NCBI GenBank assembly: GCA_032821775.1
Contig: JAVLRN010000012.1
Coordinates: forward strand, 1,240,001 to 1,304,000
Reading direction: 5' to 3'
Source of the DNA: Sanguinoderma infundibulare
Lineage: Eukaryota; Basidiomycota; Agaricomycetes; Polyporales; Polyporaceae
Length of the DNA: 64,000 nt
Below are positions 23,360-35,148 of this stretch, piece by piece. The notes beneath the pieces were generated by a model, which saw only the letters and a program-made list of their open reading frames with translations, ran no database searches and had not been told where the DNA came from. The position numbers and the translations under genes are program-made. Positions within the stretch are counted from its first letter, which is position 1. Each line of letters starts with the position of its first letter.

Positions 23360-25815
23360 ATGTCCACGCCCATGGAAGAAGTAGGAGAGCAGGAACAGGT
23401 TCAGCTGCTCGACCCCTCCGGCGGTCGGCCGCCTCTCTCAAGAGCTGTTACCAACACGCTGAATCCCGGCTCTCATTCCGAGGTCTTGCTCCAGGCAAAG
23501 AAGAATACCATTCTCAAGTCTCACGGACGACCACCATGGTACAGTCCTCTTCAACCGTCGGTCCAGAGCCCTGCCTGACGGCATCAGGTACGACGAAGAT
23601 GGGCATGCAGTCCATGACGCTTTTGTGATCGGTATCGCTGGTGCGTTGTTCACTTCATTTCCCGGAAGGTTGAAAGGTCAATGGACGGGTGTGTAGGCGG
23701 GTCTGCTAGTGGGAAGGTAGTCAAGTTGTCCCCCTACCAGCAAGTGTTTCTCACTCATAAGCTGCAACCAGACCTACGTTGCGCGTTGTATTGTGCAGGC
23801 GCTCGGTTCGATCCCAACCGTTGTGATTCTGTCTCAGGTGAGCTCCCCAACTGTACCGTCAACGAGATGTGCTGACATGTTTCATAGGATAGTTTCTACA
23901 AGAAGCATGGACCGGAAGACCTGGAACTTGCATTTCAAAACCGTTACGACTTCGATCACCCAGGTTCGTTCCATCGTCACTCTACCTCCGCATCTATCTA
24001 ATGAAGTATAGATGCTATCGACATGCCACTGTTCGCTGCGGTGTGTCCTCGTTTCTGCAGAGCTCTAGATGCCGTCTTAAAATCCTCGTCACGCGACAAT
24101 TAGTGCCTCGCCGATCTCAAAGCTGGACGACAATCCAACATCCCCATCTACTCCTTCAAAGACCACAACCGCTTAGATGAGACCAAGTATCTGTATGGCG
24201 CTGCTATCATCATCGGTGAGGAACTCTTGTCATTGTGTATGCTCTGCCGCTTCCTGATGTCATCTTAGTGGAGGGTATTCTTGCATTGCACGACTCTGCA
24301 CTGCGAGACCTCTACGACTTGAAGGTGTGTAATTAAATGGCTTTACGTCACCATGAGAGTATTGATAGCGTATCAGATTTTCGTCCAATGCGATTCTGAT
24401 CTGATGCTCGCTCGACGCATCCGAAGAGATGTCATGGAACGTGCCCGGAGTGTCGACGGTATCCTGGAACAGTAAGTCTGTCTCCTGTTTATTCCTGAAT
24501 CGTACTCAGCCTAATATCAGATACCTGCGATATGTCAAGCCGGCGTATGACAACTTTGTACAACCCTCATCTCGCTATGCAAATATCGTAAGAGTTATTT
24601 TAATCGAGTCGCTTCGGAATGCTCCTTACAATTTGCTTAGATTGTTCCGGGATCGGACAACACCGTCGCTATAGAGCTTATTGCTACACATGTCCGTCGA
24701 AAGATAGAGGATCGTTCACGATACCTACGACAATATTTGGCACGAATTGGCCCTCTGGATCTGAATCTCGATGACCCGGTAGATCAGTGCTTCCCCAATC
24801 TCACGCTGTTACGCCAGACTCCTCAACTACAAGTAAGTCCGGAGGCATCACTTAAGGTTCCATCTCTTTTACAGTTGTTATCACAGGGAATATTCACTAT
24901 CATTCGCAATCGGAGTACTCGTAGAGCAGATTTCATCTTCTTCACCGATCGGCTCGCGACTTTTCTCAGCGAGAAGGCGATGGAGTTCCTCCCTTACAAG
25001 TCTAAGAACGTGATAACCCCAGTAGGGTCGCCGTGCGTTGGCAAACAACTCGCAGTTCAAGTGCGTGTATACTTACCGTGTAGCTCATGGTATTATGAAA
25101 CTTACTGTTCGACGTGTGCAGCATGTATGCGGAGTATCCATTCTACGCTCGTAAGCCGTCGATCTGCGCTGCATTTATCATTCGATCTCTGACCAGAAGA
25201 CATACCAGCGGCGGCCCTCTCGAACGTGGCCTCCGTCGCGTAATCCAAGACATCCGCATGGGCTCCCTGCTCATCCAGTCCGAAGACAGCACCGGCGAGC
25301 CGCTTCTACTCCACCTCATGCTCCCAACCTGCATCCGCCAGCGTCACCTCGCCCAGAACTCGTTCGTCTTCCTCCTCGATGCGCAGATCGGGACTGGGGC
25401 CGCGGCGTTCATGGCGATCCGCGTCCTCCTCGACCATGGCGTCCCGCAGGAGAACATCATCTTTGTGACGTTCATCGTCGCCGCGTGCGGCGGCGTGCGC
25501 GTCCTCCAGCGCGCGTTCCCCAAGGTCCGGATCGTGTGCGGCGCGCTCGATCCTGTATTGAGAGAGTCGTGGGCGCTATGGGACACCGCGCCGAAGCCGG
25601 AGACGCGGAGGTGGGATGAGGGGGTGCGCTCGGGGATCGCGACTCCCACTGCAAAGGCGCGGGCGGAGGCGGAGGCTGAGGCGGCGGGGAGGAAGGTGTG
25701 GGTCGTCGAGCCGGGTATGGGACACATTGGTGAGTGTGAACATCATCCTTTCGGTCCAGGTGGAGGTCCTCGGTGCTGAAGCTGCGATGTGTCAGGCGAT
25801 CGGTACTACCTGTAG
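23360..25815 (+). CDS. URK1: Uridine kinase with C-terminal UPRT-like domain
   Basis: Fifteen exons: 23360-23538, 23588-23640, 23697-23716, 23772-23837, 23888-23963, 24012-24040, 24104-24215, 24269-24324, 24377-24471, 24521-24587, 24641-24832, 24887-25060, 25122-25150, 25209-25729, 25796-25815; 562 residues. Phosphorylates uridine/cytidine in pyrimidine salvage. The P-loop GIAGGSASGKT (about 75-85) is split by two introns; QDSFYK, YDFDHP and the kinase lid region follow. The second half is the uracil phosphoribosyltransferase-like domain (ILRSGGPLERGLR, then LLDAQIGTGAA at the PRPP loop). The PRPP loop differs from active bacterial UPRT, as in other eukaryotic URK proteins, so uracil activity is doubtful. 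The last exon encodes only GDRYYL and the stop, but this end is conserved in the family. Confidence 0.95.
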
Positions 25816-26559
25816 TATATCATCCAAGACTGCGTCTCATTGCTGCATTGTATGTGGGTTGTGGGTATGGTTTTGGCAGGGGTACTCCTCCGAGGTCAAA
25901 TATCCCATCGAGAGTAGGCGGCAAGAGGACTTGATTACGGTGAGTCGGTCGATGCTCTTCATCCTTGAGGTTCTCTATCGTCTCATTGGCGCTATGTGCT
26001 GGATCGCCCTGGCGATATTAATGATTCGTCCGCCACTGGTGAGGTACTCTTATCTCGCCCCATGCGGTGGATAGAGATAGAGTTGGCGCGCAGAATCTGA
26101 TGTGCCACAAGCCTGCGGTTGAGGGAACCCCGACTCGGGCCGCTGACATCGGCAAGGGCGAAGCAACGATTTAAAGCAGCGCGTGATGTTCGAGAACTTC
26201 ATAAAGTGCAAATACTAATAGTTCGAGTCACCTGTGTTCGTGACTCTGTATCGTGAGTCACCTAAGGTCGTCGTGGTCGTTGCGCAACCCAGGGTAGGGT
26301 GAAGCGGAGTACAAATAGACAAGAGCAGCAACAGCTTGTTGCGAGCCCACCCTTGCAGCCACGCACTCCTAGTCAACTTTCCCACAAACCTCTAAACAAT
26401 CCAAGAGTTTCCATTGTTCGCCCTGGAGTAAGCCACAAACGAAGGAACAAGGTGAGTGCAGCTCGATCTGTCGTCTTCGTTGATTGGCTGATCGAGGACG
26501 ACGGCGCTCCAATTCCCGGGCCATGTCGTCATCGCTGTCGCCCAGCTTTACACCGAGAT
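25816..26559. other. Intergenic, nothing firm
   Basis: About 740 bases between URK1 and the aminotransferase gene. An open plus-strand frame runs to 26074 with some normal-looking composition (SSEVKYPIE), but no splice partners or family. Around 26220-26275 an imperfect short repeat of gagtcacct occurs twice. Expected to contain the aminotransferase promoter. Confidence 0.4.
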
Positions 26560-28503
26560 ATGCCGATCCAGAAACTCTCACCTCGTCCTGGCGAGTCTTA
26601 CGACGCGAACAAGAAACCACCGCCGTTCGGGCACCCGCTCAAGGCGTACTTCGCACTCGACGAGGACTATGTCAACGTGAACCACGGTATGTGCCGCTTG
26701 TCGTGCAGCTGGGGGCGCCGATAAGCAGGCTGATTGGCTGGCACCATGGCTCGGATGTCCAGGGTCTTACGGCTCTCTTCCGCTCCCACTCATCTTCAAG
26801 GCCAATGAGTTGTGTTACGAGATCGAGCGGAATCCAGACAAGTTTCATCGGCTCGTATACCCCCCTGAAATCGTCAAGTCTCGGTGTGTTTGTGTCCAAG
26901 GTACGACGACGGCCCGTTTTGCTGACCGAGTTTTCTGCCGCGTAGGGAGGCGATCGCGAAGTTCGTGGGCGCAGAGGCTGACGAGATCGTCTTCGTCCCA
27001 AACGCCACGCATGCGCTGAACACCGTCCTCCGCAACTTCGAATGGAGCGACGGCGACGTGCTCATCGGAGGTCAGTCCTCCGCCGCGGTGCATCGGGCCG
27101 CAAACTGACCGCTTGCGCATTCTGAATACTCGTCCCCTTGCAGCAAACACGACCTACGGTGCCGTCGCCCACACGCTCACGTACCTCGCCGACCGCTCCG
27201 AAGGGCCGCGCCCGAATGTCGTCAGCGTCCAGTACGACTTTCCCCTCACCCATGCGCAGATTCTCGACATCTTCCGCGCGAAGCTGCGCGAGGTCAAGCA
27301 GCAGTACCCGGACTCTCAGTTCACCGACGTCCCGCCGCTCTCGCCGGGATTCGCGGAGGACCCGGCGGGGAAGAAGAACAAGATCGTCGCGGTGATCGAC
27401 TCCATCACAGCCAACCCGGGGGCGCTCATGCCGTGGCAGGAGATGGTACGCGCTGCGCGAGAGGAGGGCGTATGGAGCGTCATCGACGCTGCGCACAGCC
27501 TCGGGCAGGAGGTTCGTGTCAGCGGCACATGTCCGACGCGCTCTTTGAGTTGACGGCCTCTTCGCAGTATAACATCAACTTGACCGAGGCCAAGCCCGAC
27601 TTCTGGCTGTCCAACGCGCACAAGTGGATGTATGCGAAGCGCGGGTGTGCAATTCTGTATACGCCCCGACGGTGAGCAGTAGATCCGCTGAGTGATGATG
27701 GCGAATCGACACTGAATAGGGCCTCGTTTGTCACAGGAACCAATACATCATCAAGTCCTCCGTTCCTACGTCTCACGGATACATCTCTCCTAAGAGCCCG
27801 CAGTTCAAGATCAAGGGCACAGATTACGTTGAGCAACACGAATGTACGATGTCCTCTCGTTGTTAGATTGATTAGCTCTCTGACCTGCCGATTACCAGGG
27901 ACTGGCACTCAAGACTTCACGCAAGTCATCATCGCGCGGGAAGGCACGCCCCCGTTTCGTCTTGATTGCAGCGACTATTGTTGATTCCGTAATCAGCCAT
28001 CGCATTCCGCCAGTGGCTCGGTGGTGAGAAGGCCATCTACGATCATTGCCACCAGCTCGCTCTCGACGGTGCGAAGAAGCTCGCGGAAGCGTTGGGCACG
28101 CGTGTCCTCGACGAGTCCGGCGAGCTTACTGCCACGATGGTAGGTGATGCGCTGGACGCAAGGTCGCCTCTGACTCATCCGAGAATCCAGTCGAACGTCC
28201 AGCTGCCGCTGCCAACCAAGGACGAGAAGCCTATTACGGCCGAGATTTACCGCGAGGTCGACGCGTACCTCAAGGACCAGCTACTGAACAAATGGAAGAC
28301 GTACGCGGCACACTACTACCACAATGGAGCGTGGTGGGTGCGGTGCAGCGCCCAGGTGTACAACGAGGTCAGCCTCTTTCTGAGCTGAGCGTCCTCGAAT
28401 GGTTTTGACTCCTCTGGCGTAGATCTCGGATTTTGAGTACCTGGGCAAGGCGCTCAACGCGGTGTGCCAGGAGGTGAAGGACACTATCTTGTCGAAGTAT
28501 TAG
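26560..28503 (+). CDS. Class V PLP-dependent aminotransferase (isopenicillin-N-epimerase-like)
   Basis: Ten exons: 26560-26686, 26763-26883, 26946-27070, 27144-27511, 27568-27671, 27737-27843, 27899-27943, 27997-28139, 28191-28367, 28423-28503; 465 residues. The fold-type-I core is clear: FVPNATHALNTVLR (cofactor phosphate region), DAAHSLGQ (Asp to the pyridine nitrogen) and the Schiff-base lysine in SNAHKW (about K266), then EWTGTQD. Fungal relatives are annotated as isopenicillin N epimerase-like or cysteine desulfurase-like; substrate is unknown. The intron 27944-27996 begins GC rather than GT. An in-frame ATG exists upstream, but 26560 gives the conserved start before FGHPLK. Confidence 0.88.
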
Positions 28504-29823
28504 AGCTCAGACAAGTAGAAGGTTACCCTGTAGAAGGTCAGTACGCTTCGACTCCATTGACGTCATCGATCCTTGGTTTGAGCTGGTAACTTACTTGTGT
28601 ACTCTTCAGATCTTCAGAAGCAAAGAAGTCACCAAATGTACTTCGTGAAGCGGGGACATCCTACGATTCAATATATACCTCGACATGCACCACACAAATG
28701 ACGTGCTGGGTTCCCAGTGCTTGTCACTCCAATTGGTCGCTATATCATCCCATACGTGATGAGAACGTGAGCTCACGGTGACTGCGAGGGTACCCAATTT
28801 GCCGATGTGCGCACGATGGCGGTCCAATACAATTTGCCTCGGAGCCGTACGCGCACGCAGAGTAAGAAGCTCAAGCAACAGATGTATTTATAGGGATGCT
28901 GCCCAAGATGCCGGGCCACGGACAGTGAATGCCGCCAACTTAACCATCCCGTCCTGCCCAAGAGTCTCGCATGTGTCTATTCTTTCCCAACCAACCGATA
29001 TACTATTGCAGTCAACAGCCACAACCGTTTGTACCAAGAACCTCTACTCTCGCGCAGCGTGGCCTTCGTCGGGAGCACAGAAGGCGTCAGCCCCGAGACC
29101 GCCGTGACCCTCTCCGCTGGCGGGTTCTTGAGTAGCTCGCAATGATATGTCTATGGAATTTTTGCCTCAAGTTGTGGGTCCACTTTCTCAAACCAATGAT
29201 CACTTCAGGTACTAACGAACAATATAACATCTGGTCACAGCCGCTGCCATGCGTCGCATTCTCATGATCCTCCCTCTCCGCATTCTTGAAGGTGTCTGCA
29301 GGTACACAACCAGTCACGATGACGACGTGAGGACTCAGCGTCGTCCAGAGAGTCAGCCGCTGCCGTCTCGCATTGCGGCGGGCACTGCCGATCCGAGGTT
29401 GGACGGTCCGCCGAGAATGGAAAGTGACCTGCTTTTTTGGGAGGACCATTGACCGCCGCACCGCGGAGTTTCAAGCGCTGACCTGTGCGCCTCTCCCTCG
29501 CACCTACTTAAACACCAACTGCTCGGCCAACCCGCCCAGTTGTATCTTACGCTCTTCCGCTTCACATGTCCCCGGCCCCACCACTCAATGCTTGCCTCGT
29601 CGCTCATCATCCCTCAACATCGTCAGCCAAGCTCCGGGTCGCCACCTTTCGACGACGAGGCGACAAGCCGCAACCACCAACCACAGAAGACTCGGGGTCG
29701 ACCTCGCCGCTCACTGTCTGTATGTGCTTAGCTCCATCTCAGGATACTCTCACTGTGGTGGCTGACGTGTAGGATCTCGGTCCACGCTGTGCTTGACTTC
29801 GTCTTCATCTTTGGCGGTCACGG
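28504..29823. other. Gene-poor intergenic region
   Basis: About 1.3 kb with no supported gene. Frames at 28606-28878 (-) and 29373-29765 (+) have Arg/Ser/His-rich composition typical of non-coding GC-rich DNA. It leads into the repeat array. Confidence 0.45.
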
Positions 29824-30565
29824 TGGCTTGGTGGTTGAGTACTCGCTTGTCAGCCGCTTCGTGCGTCCTCCGACCTTTATCTACTTCTGTCCTCTACCAT
29901 TCTTCCCCTCAACAACTGTGGCGACGTATCAGACACCATCGAGGCCGATAACTTGTGCGACTCCTCCTTCGACGTTGTCCTACTACTGGTCTTGGCGACT
30001 CCCGTGGCGCCCTCCAGGACAAACCTTAGGCAGCTCGACACCGCCAATGCGGTAGACCCAAACGGTCATTCAAGGTTGCTCTCAACGCTGATCAAGAGGC
30101 CATGCGGTGGTTGGTTTCGTATATGTCTTTGGCGTTGTCTTCCGCTTCGTACGTCCTCTGGCTCTCGTCTTTCTCTGGTCTACGACGCTTGCCCTCTGTG
30201 GCGTCGTATCCCACACTCGTAACACTGGCCTAGGTGCTTGCCGCTCTACTGGCGTCTCTAGGCATACCTCAGGCAACTCGACGCCGCCAACGCGGTAGAC
30301 CCAAACGGTCGTTCAAGCCTCCACTTAGAGCCGAGTAAGATCCGCGCGGTGGGCCCGGGCTGGCTTCGCTCTTGGCAATGCTTCTTTTCTGCTTCGTACG
30401 GCTCTGTCTCTCATCTGATCTCTGCTATGCTTCGCTTCCTTGACATGGCGACGTTTCCGACACTATCAACGCTGTCCTAGGTGCTAGCAACTCTTGTGGC
30501 GTACTCTAGGCAGACCTCAGGCAACTCGACGCCGCCAACGCGGTAGACCCAATCGGTCGTTCAAG
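29824..30565 (+). repeat. Three-copy tandem repeat, unit about 245 bp
   Basis: Three diverged units (about 29824-30074, 30075-30317, 30318-30565). Each ends in a strongly conserved 47-bp core at 30028-30074, 30271-30317 and 30519-30565 (starts aggca-ctcga, contains gcggtagaccca, ends ttcaag), with copy spacing 243 and 248 bp. The rest of each unit is alignable but diverged, with shared pieces such as gcttcgt-cg-cct. No intact frame spans the units. Function unknown. Confidence 0.75.
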
Positions 30566-31215
30566 CTTATATTCAAGACGCAACGTGCAACAAGTTGGCA
30601 AGACATTCCCTGGGATTACGCAGTGTGTGCTTCATGCTTGTCTTGCTGTCCGTGAACTGTGTTTGTGGCATATATGTGTGTCCCGCTAGCTGCTGCATGT
30701 CCAGTGTATCGCGTTGTAGTTGCTTTACTTACGGGACAGGCACGCGCAGCGAGTCTCGGGCGTTGGTGGGACTCGCGTCCCGGGGGGAGTTTCGGTCGCT
30801 GCTGGGGCAACCGGCAGCGACACTCCTGCACTTCCAGCCACATAGGCAGGGCGGACGTATGTCATCTACGACGACCCAAGGAAGGCTAGGTTGTACCCCG
30901 CGCCCTCCCTTGAATGGGCAGAGACTCGCTGTTGCACCTGTTCTATGCTCCTAAAAATACGATATTGAAACAGACCTCTTTGTGTGTGACGTGCGATGAC
31001 GGGTCCCTTCATCTCAGCAATTGGCAACATATTAAGCTTCAACTCGGTCAGCTTCAAAGGATCTCCGTTGAATGCTCGGTGTTCATTTTACATTTGGAAC
31101 AGTGCCGTTTATTAAGCCGTTTTTCCACACGCCATGGGTGCGCATGCGACCCACTGCCGTCTTCTTACAGACGCTCTCCCAACGACCACTGCGACCCCAC
31201 GAACCGACGCCAGCC
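30566..31215. other. Intergenic, upstream of the SDR gene
   Basis: About 650 bases. Holds the promoter of the short-chain dehydrogenase. No gene supported; plus-strand frames at 30595-30954 are Cys/Ser/Arg-rich and lack motifs. Confidence 0.4.
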
Positions 31216-32242
31216 ATGGTGGACATCGCTGTCCTGAACGCCTTCGCCGTGCTTGGCGTCATCCTCGCTATTCCGCACGTCTACCGAATCCTCGACTTCT
31301 TTTGGCTATACTTCTTCCGCCCTAGTTCCGTCAAACGCTACCTTCATGGGCAGTCACCATACGCCATTGTAACAGGCGCCACTGACGGGATAGGCAAAGC
31401 AACTGCAGCGGAACTGCTGACACGCGGATTCAACGTCATTTTGCACGGGAGGAACGAGACGAAGATGCGAAAGGTCGTGGAGGAGCTGCGCGCGCGTGTG
31501 AAGGGAAAGGCGGACACGGCGGACATTCGGTACTTCATCGCCGACGCCGCCAAGGGCGGACACGACTGGGCGAAGCTGGTGGAGCCGTTCAAGGACCTGC
31601 ACATCACTGTCGTCGTGAACAATGTTGGAGGTTCCGACCTCGCAGCTCCGAGGTACGTCTCCGTCTTACTGGCGCGCGCACGTGAGGAGTTACGTGGCTC
31701 ATGCCAATGGCCGTCGCAGGATCGACGAGCGTACGGAAGACCTCATCATGAGCGTCGTGCACAAGAACGTCTTCTTCTCCCTCTTCCTCACCCGCGCGCT
31801 CCTCCCTCAGCTGCGCCGCGCCGCCAAGTCCGGGCCCGTCCAGGTCTTCCTCGTCGGCTCGCTCGCGGGGGACATCTCCCCGCCGCGCCTGCCGATCTAC
31901 GCCGGGTCCAAGGGCTTCCTCCAGTCGCTCGCCCGCGGGCTCGACAATGATGAGCTCGCGTTCGACGCGCCGACCGGGGTTCGGTTCACGTACCTCGCCG
32001 TCGGCGCCGTGCACTCGGACAACCACGACGCGCCGATGCCCCCGAGCTTGACGGTCCCGACGAGCGAGCAGTTTGCGCGCGCGCTCGTCGAATCGATCGG
32101 GTGCGGGCGGAGGCGGATCGCACCGTCGGCGATCCACGCGGTGCAGTTTGGGCTGGTGGGGCTCTCGAGCCACCGGATCGTAGACGCGATGAGCACGCAG
32201 GAGATGAAGGCGCTCATTGCGCAGGCGGAGAAAGGGAAGTAA
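31216..32242 (+). CDS. Membrane-anchored short-chain dehydrogenase/reductase (KAR/HSD17B12-like)
   Basis: Two exons, 31216-31652 and 31720-32242, 319 residues. An N-terminal hydrophobic helix (about 6-36) anchors it. The NAD(P) motif TGATDGIGKA is at about 53-62, NNVGG follows the beta-strand, and the catalytic Ser193-Tyr206-Lys210 set is in VGSLAG and YAGSK. The layout resembles very-long-chain 3-oxoacyl-CoA reductase and 17-beta-hydroxysteroid dehydrogenase 12 types, which act at the ER membrane. No ER-retention motif at the C-terminus (ends AEKGK). The exact substrate cannot be told from the sequence. Confidence 0.88.
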
Positions 32243-33164
32243 TGGTGACGAGGAGGGAATTGGCTTGGTTGGATCGACTTGTCGTGTCGGGCTGGGACAT
32301 GCTATCTCCTCTTATGCGAGCTTGGTTATTTTGTATTTTAGCTCCCCATTTGCTCGCCCCACAGATAGTACTAACCTGTGACAATATACCGTCGGATAAC
32401 TCGGTGTGTGTACGAGTCGGCATGGGCGCTATATTCTTACTTAGCGACTCCGGAAAGCTCCGGAACCGCTTGAAAGATATCACCAACTCTCCACTGGCAA
32501 GCCCCCACATCTCACTGCAACAGAGCTGCTGGTCAACTGTCTTTGCCGTACAGCGGAGAACGGCTGTCGACCACTGAGGTATCTCTCGGTCCCTATCTGG
32601 GACCCGTCGAAGAAGAAACAGTTGTTGTGAGTTGCGGCGTCGGTGGAGGCCATATTGCGTGAGGGTTTGGCGCATCTGGTCGAGGCGATATCCGTTCGGC
32701 TGCAGGAGTAGGAGGAGGGATAATTCCGGGTTGCGAGTGAGCGAGCGGACGGACGATTCGTTGGCTGAAGCAACCCTACGTTCTCTCGAAGATTTTCGGA
32801 TGATGTGTGGTAGCTGGTGGACTTTGACGGTGTCAGCGAGCAGGTCTTGTTGTCTCCATGGCAGGAAGTATCAGAGTCTAGTACGGCCGAGCCATGTTAC
32901 AATAGATATGAATGTACGAATGAGCAGGAACACTAAATACTAGCGATACAGGAGATACACCGTCGAACAGTGAGGCACAAGACAGCAAGGAACGACAACG
33001 AACAACGGATGATGGTGGTGATGAGTATCTTGAGTATACAGGGAAAGATGACGATGGTGGAACGACACAGCAGATAGGCACATAACTTACGTCTACATCC
33101 CAAACATGATGAAGCACAGCGACACGGGACCCAAGGAAAAGATACCATCTGACGCGCCTCAGCA
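32243..33164. other. Convergent intergenic region
   Basis: About 920 bases between converging stop codons of the SDR (+) and F-box (-) genes. Short frames on both strands have no motif. The part 32880-33150 is AT-richer, as expected for 3' UTRs. Confidence 0.45.
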
Positions 33165-34379
33165 CTAGTCCTTCTTGATGAAGGTAAACAGCCTCCCCAA
33201 CCCCTTCGCCTCGAACGCGGCCACGACCGCACTCTCCATCTCCACCAAGTCGAAGCTGGGCATCCCGCGATGGGGGAAGCCCGCACCCGAGACGACACCG
33301 TCGTCGCTCTTCTCCGTCGCGCTCACCACCACGCGCTCCAGGGCCGGCGTCGCGCGCGCCACGCTTGCAGTCGCGGTGGCCATGCGGGGCCACAGCTCGC
33401 CGAGCGCACTGTCGTACTCGCCGCATTTGACCGCGAAGGTAAGCTCCCGAAGGGCGGGCATGGGAAGGTGCACTAGCAGGAGCAGCGAAAACGGTACGGC
33501 TGCGATGCGACTGGTCTGGATGTCTAGCGTCACCGTCGTGAGCGAGGCCAAGGGGCTGAAAATGTGCTGGCCCCAGCTGGCGCCGGTAAGGTCGTCGGTC
33601 GCCGATCCGTTGTCCCAAAAGCCGACTTTGAGGGTGCGCAAGGTCGGCGCGAGGGCCCCAAGCACGTTGCGAAGGACGCATATGCTGGACCATGGAACGC
33701 GCGAGGACGAAAAGGTGTGTATTGCGGTGTGGAGGTTCTGTCCAATGAGCCACTGGAGGACTTTGAAGTTGTCGCAGCAGCTGGTGAGATCGACGACCTC
33801 GATGAGGGGGAGTATCGCCCCTTCGGGAGCAGGGGAAATTGGGCGGGGGCCTGTTTCCCACTCCTGGGTGAACGCGATGCTAAGGCGTTTTAGAGCGGGG
33901 AAGCTGGCGAAGAGTTGTATGAATACATCGAAGGATGTGAGGGCGCAGGCCCAGAGGGTGAGATGGGAGATGGAGGGGAGGCGGCCAAAGAAACGGCGGA
34001 CGAGCTCTGGGTCGATGGTGATGAGGGCGAGCTCGAGCTTGGTGAGGTTGGTGAGCTGGGGCGGGAAGGAGGGGGATATGGAGCGGAGCCAGGCGTCGAG
34101 AGTTGCGCCATGAAGGCGGTCCATGGAGAAGATGCCAAAGGCGCCTTCGATCTCGAGCGTTGCGATGCGTGCACCGAGCTCGGGAGTTGAAGCGAGGAGG
34201 CGGGTGAAGGCATAGCAGTTGGACCAATCGATGTAGATGGAGCGGAAAAGATGGTGATGGGCACGAGGAAGCCAATTGCGGGTTACAAGGGCGCAATTTC
34301 GGAGGGCAGGCTTGTCGTCAGAAAGACAGTCAAGGATGCAGTCGTAGAGCTCTGGGGGTAGCTCTGGGGCCAGATTCAT
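33165..34379 (-). CDS. F-box protein, single exon
   Basis: 404 residues, no intron. An F-box starts within ten residues of the N-terminus (LPPELYDCILDCL, then CALVTRNWLPRAHHHLFRSI), followed by leucine-rich segments. The same F-box style (NWLPRA-HHLFRS) is seen in the gene at 3786-5142, so the two are likely distant paralogues of an expanded family. The frame is open upstream to 34574, but the ATG at 34379 starts right before the F-box and is preferred. Expected role: substrate receptor of an SCF ubiquitin ligase; target unknown. Confidence 0.85.
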   Translation of the reverse strand: MNLAPELPPELYDCILDCLSDDKPALRNCALVTRNWLPRAHHHLFRSIYIDWSNCYAFTRLLASTPELGARIATLEIEGAFGIFSMDRLHGATLDAWLRSISPSFPPQLTNLTKLELALITIDPELVRRFFGRLPSISHLTLWACALTSFDVFIQLFASFPALKRLSIAFTQEWETGPRPISPAPEGAILPLIEVVDLTSCCDNFKVLQWLIGQNLHTAIHTFSSSRVPWSSICVLRNVLGALAPTLRTLKVGFWDNGSATDDLTGASWGQHIFSPLASLTTVTLDIQTSRIAAVPFSLLLLVHLPMPALRELTFAVKCGEYDSALGELWPRMATATASVARATPALERVVVSATEKSDDGVVSGAGFPHRGMPSFDLVEMESAVVAAFEAKGLGRLFTFIKKD

Positions 34380-35148
34380 TCTAACAATCGCTGTTAAATT
34401 TACAGTCAGCTTGGAAAACAGAGACAGGCAGCTGGCGGGGAACTGGATCGAAACGAAACGAGGTTGTGCATCGGGATACGCATGAAGTCTGCCCGCTAGG
34501 GAGCTCGATGCTGCCTTGGACCATCGCGTTCGCTCCTCTCCATTCCGGTCACAAACAGAGCAGCCAATGCTCACCTGGATGGGTATTACACTGCAGGCAA
34601 CGGGCTAACGGAGGAGGTCGCCAACGAGCGATGAGGGGTCGTCGTGGGAGGAAGGAGACGAGGAGAGGGACTGATGAAGCGAGTCTTGTCTCAGTCTGCC
34701 TTCTCGCACACTGCCCGACCCACAAATATTCCTCCCCATAAATGGAAGCATGTTACGCACAGTAACGCATCTTGTTTCCTTCGTCACGCCTCCGTCACAC
34801 CTCCCTTTGCGGGCGGAGCTGGCAAGGAGCTTCAGGTTTCTTTTGTCCGCCATGCATGGCTCTCTGTCCCTCCAACACGCTCCGGCCTATTGTCACTCTG
34901 TGGCCTGTGGTTGCCATGGAAAACGCAAGTGGGACGGCGATTCAGGCGCAGGGATTTGATTTCCGCATGGCGACAAGTCCTGCTCGTTCCGGCGGACAAT
35001 CGAAGTTGAACGTGTGCCCTTTTTCAGTTTGCCGTGGCCCATATCCAGCCAAAGCACCAGAGATGATCGTCCCGAGATCGTATAAAGTCTCCTCGTCCGT
35101 TCTCTGCATCCTCCCTTCCAACACACTCCGTCTCGCCAGCTAATCAGC
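34380..35148. promoter_or_regulatory. Divergent promoter region between two F-box-type genes
   Basis: About 770 bases between the starts of the minus-strand F-box gene and the plus-strand F-box-like gene. The short direct repeat ctctgtc/ctccaacac occurs at about 34860-34880 and again near 35100-35125, suggesting a small local duplication. No exon supported. Confidence 0.35.

Noticed and set aside
23808..23824. GTTCGATCC-like tRNA B-box
   Set aside because: Lies inside the uridine kinase exon encoding GSIPTVV, and no cloverleaf or A-box lies upstream.
26210..26290. Possible tRNA because of gttcgagtcacc
   Set aside because: No acceptor-stem pairing or A-box at the right distance could be found.
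29540..30298. Short plus-strand frames over the repeat region as a repeat protein
   Set aside because: The frames are broken differently in each repeat unit, so the repeat is not conserved as protein.
31622..31720. Alternative N-terminus for the SDR starting at 31622
   Set aside because: This reads through the intron; the true first exon carries the NAD(P)-binding motif and joins in phase at 31652/31720.
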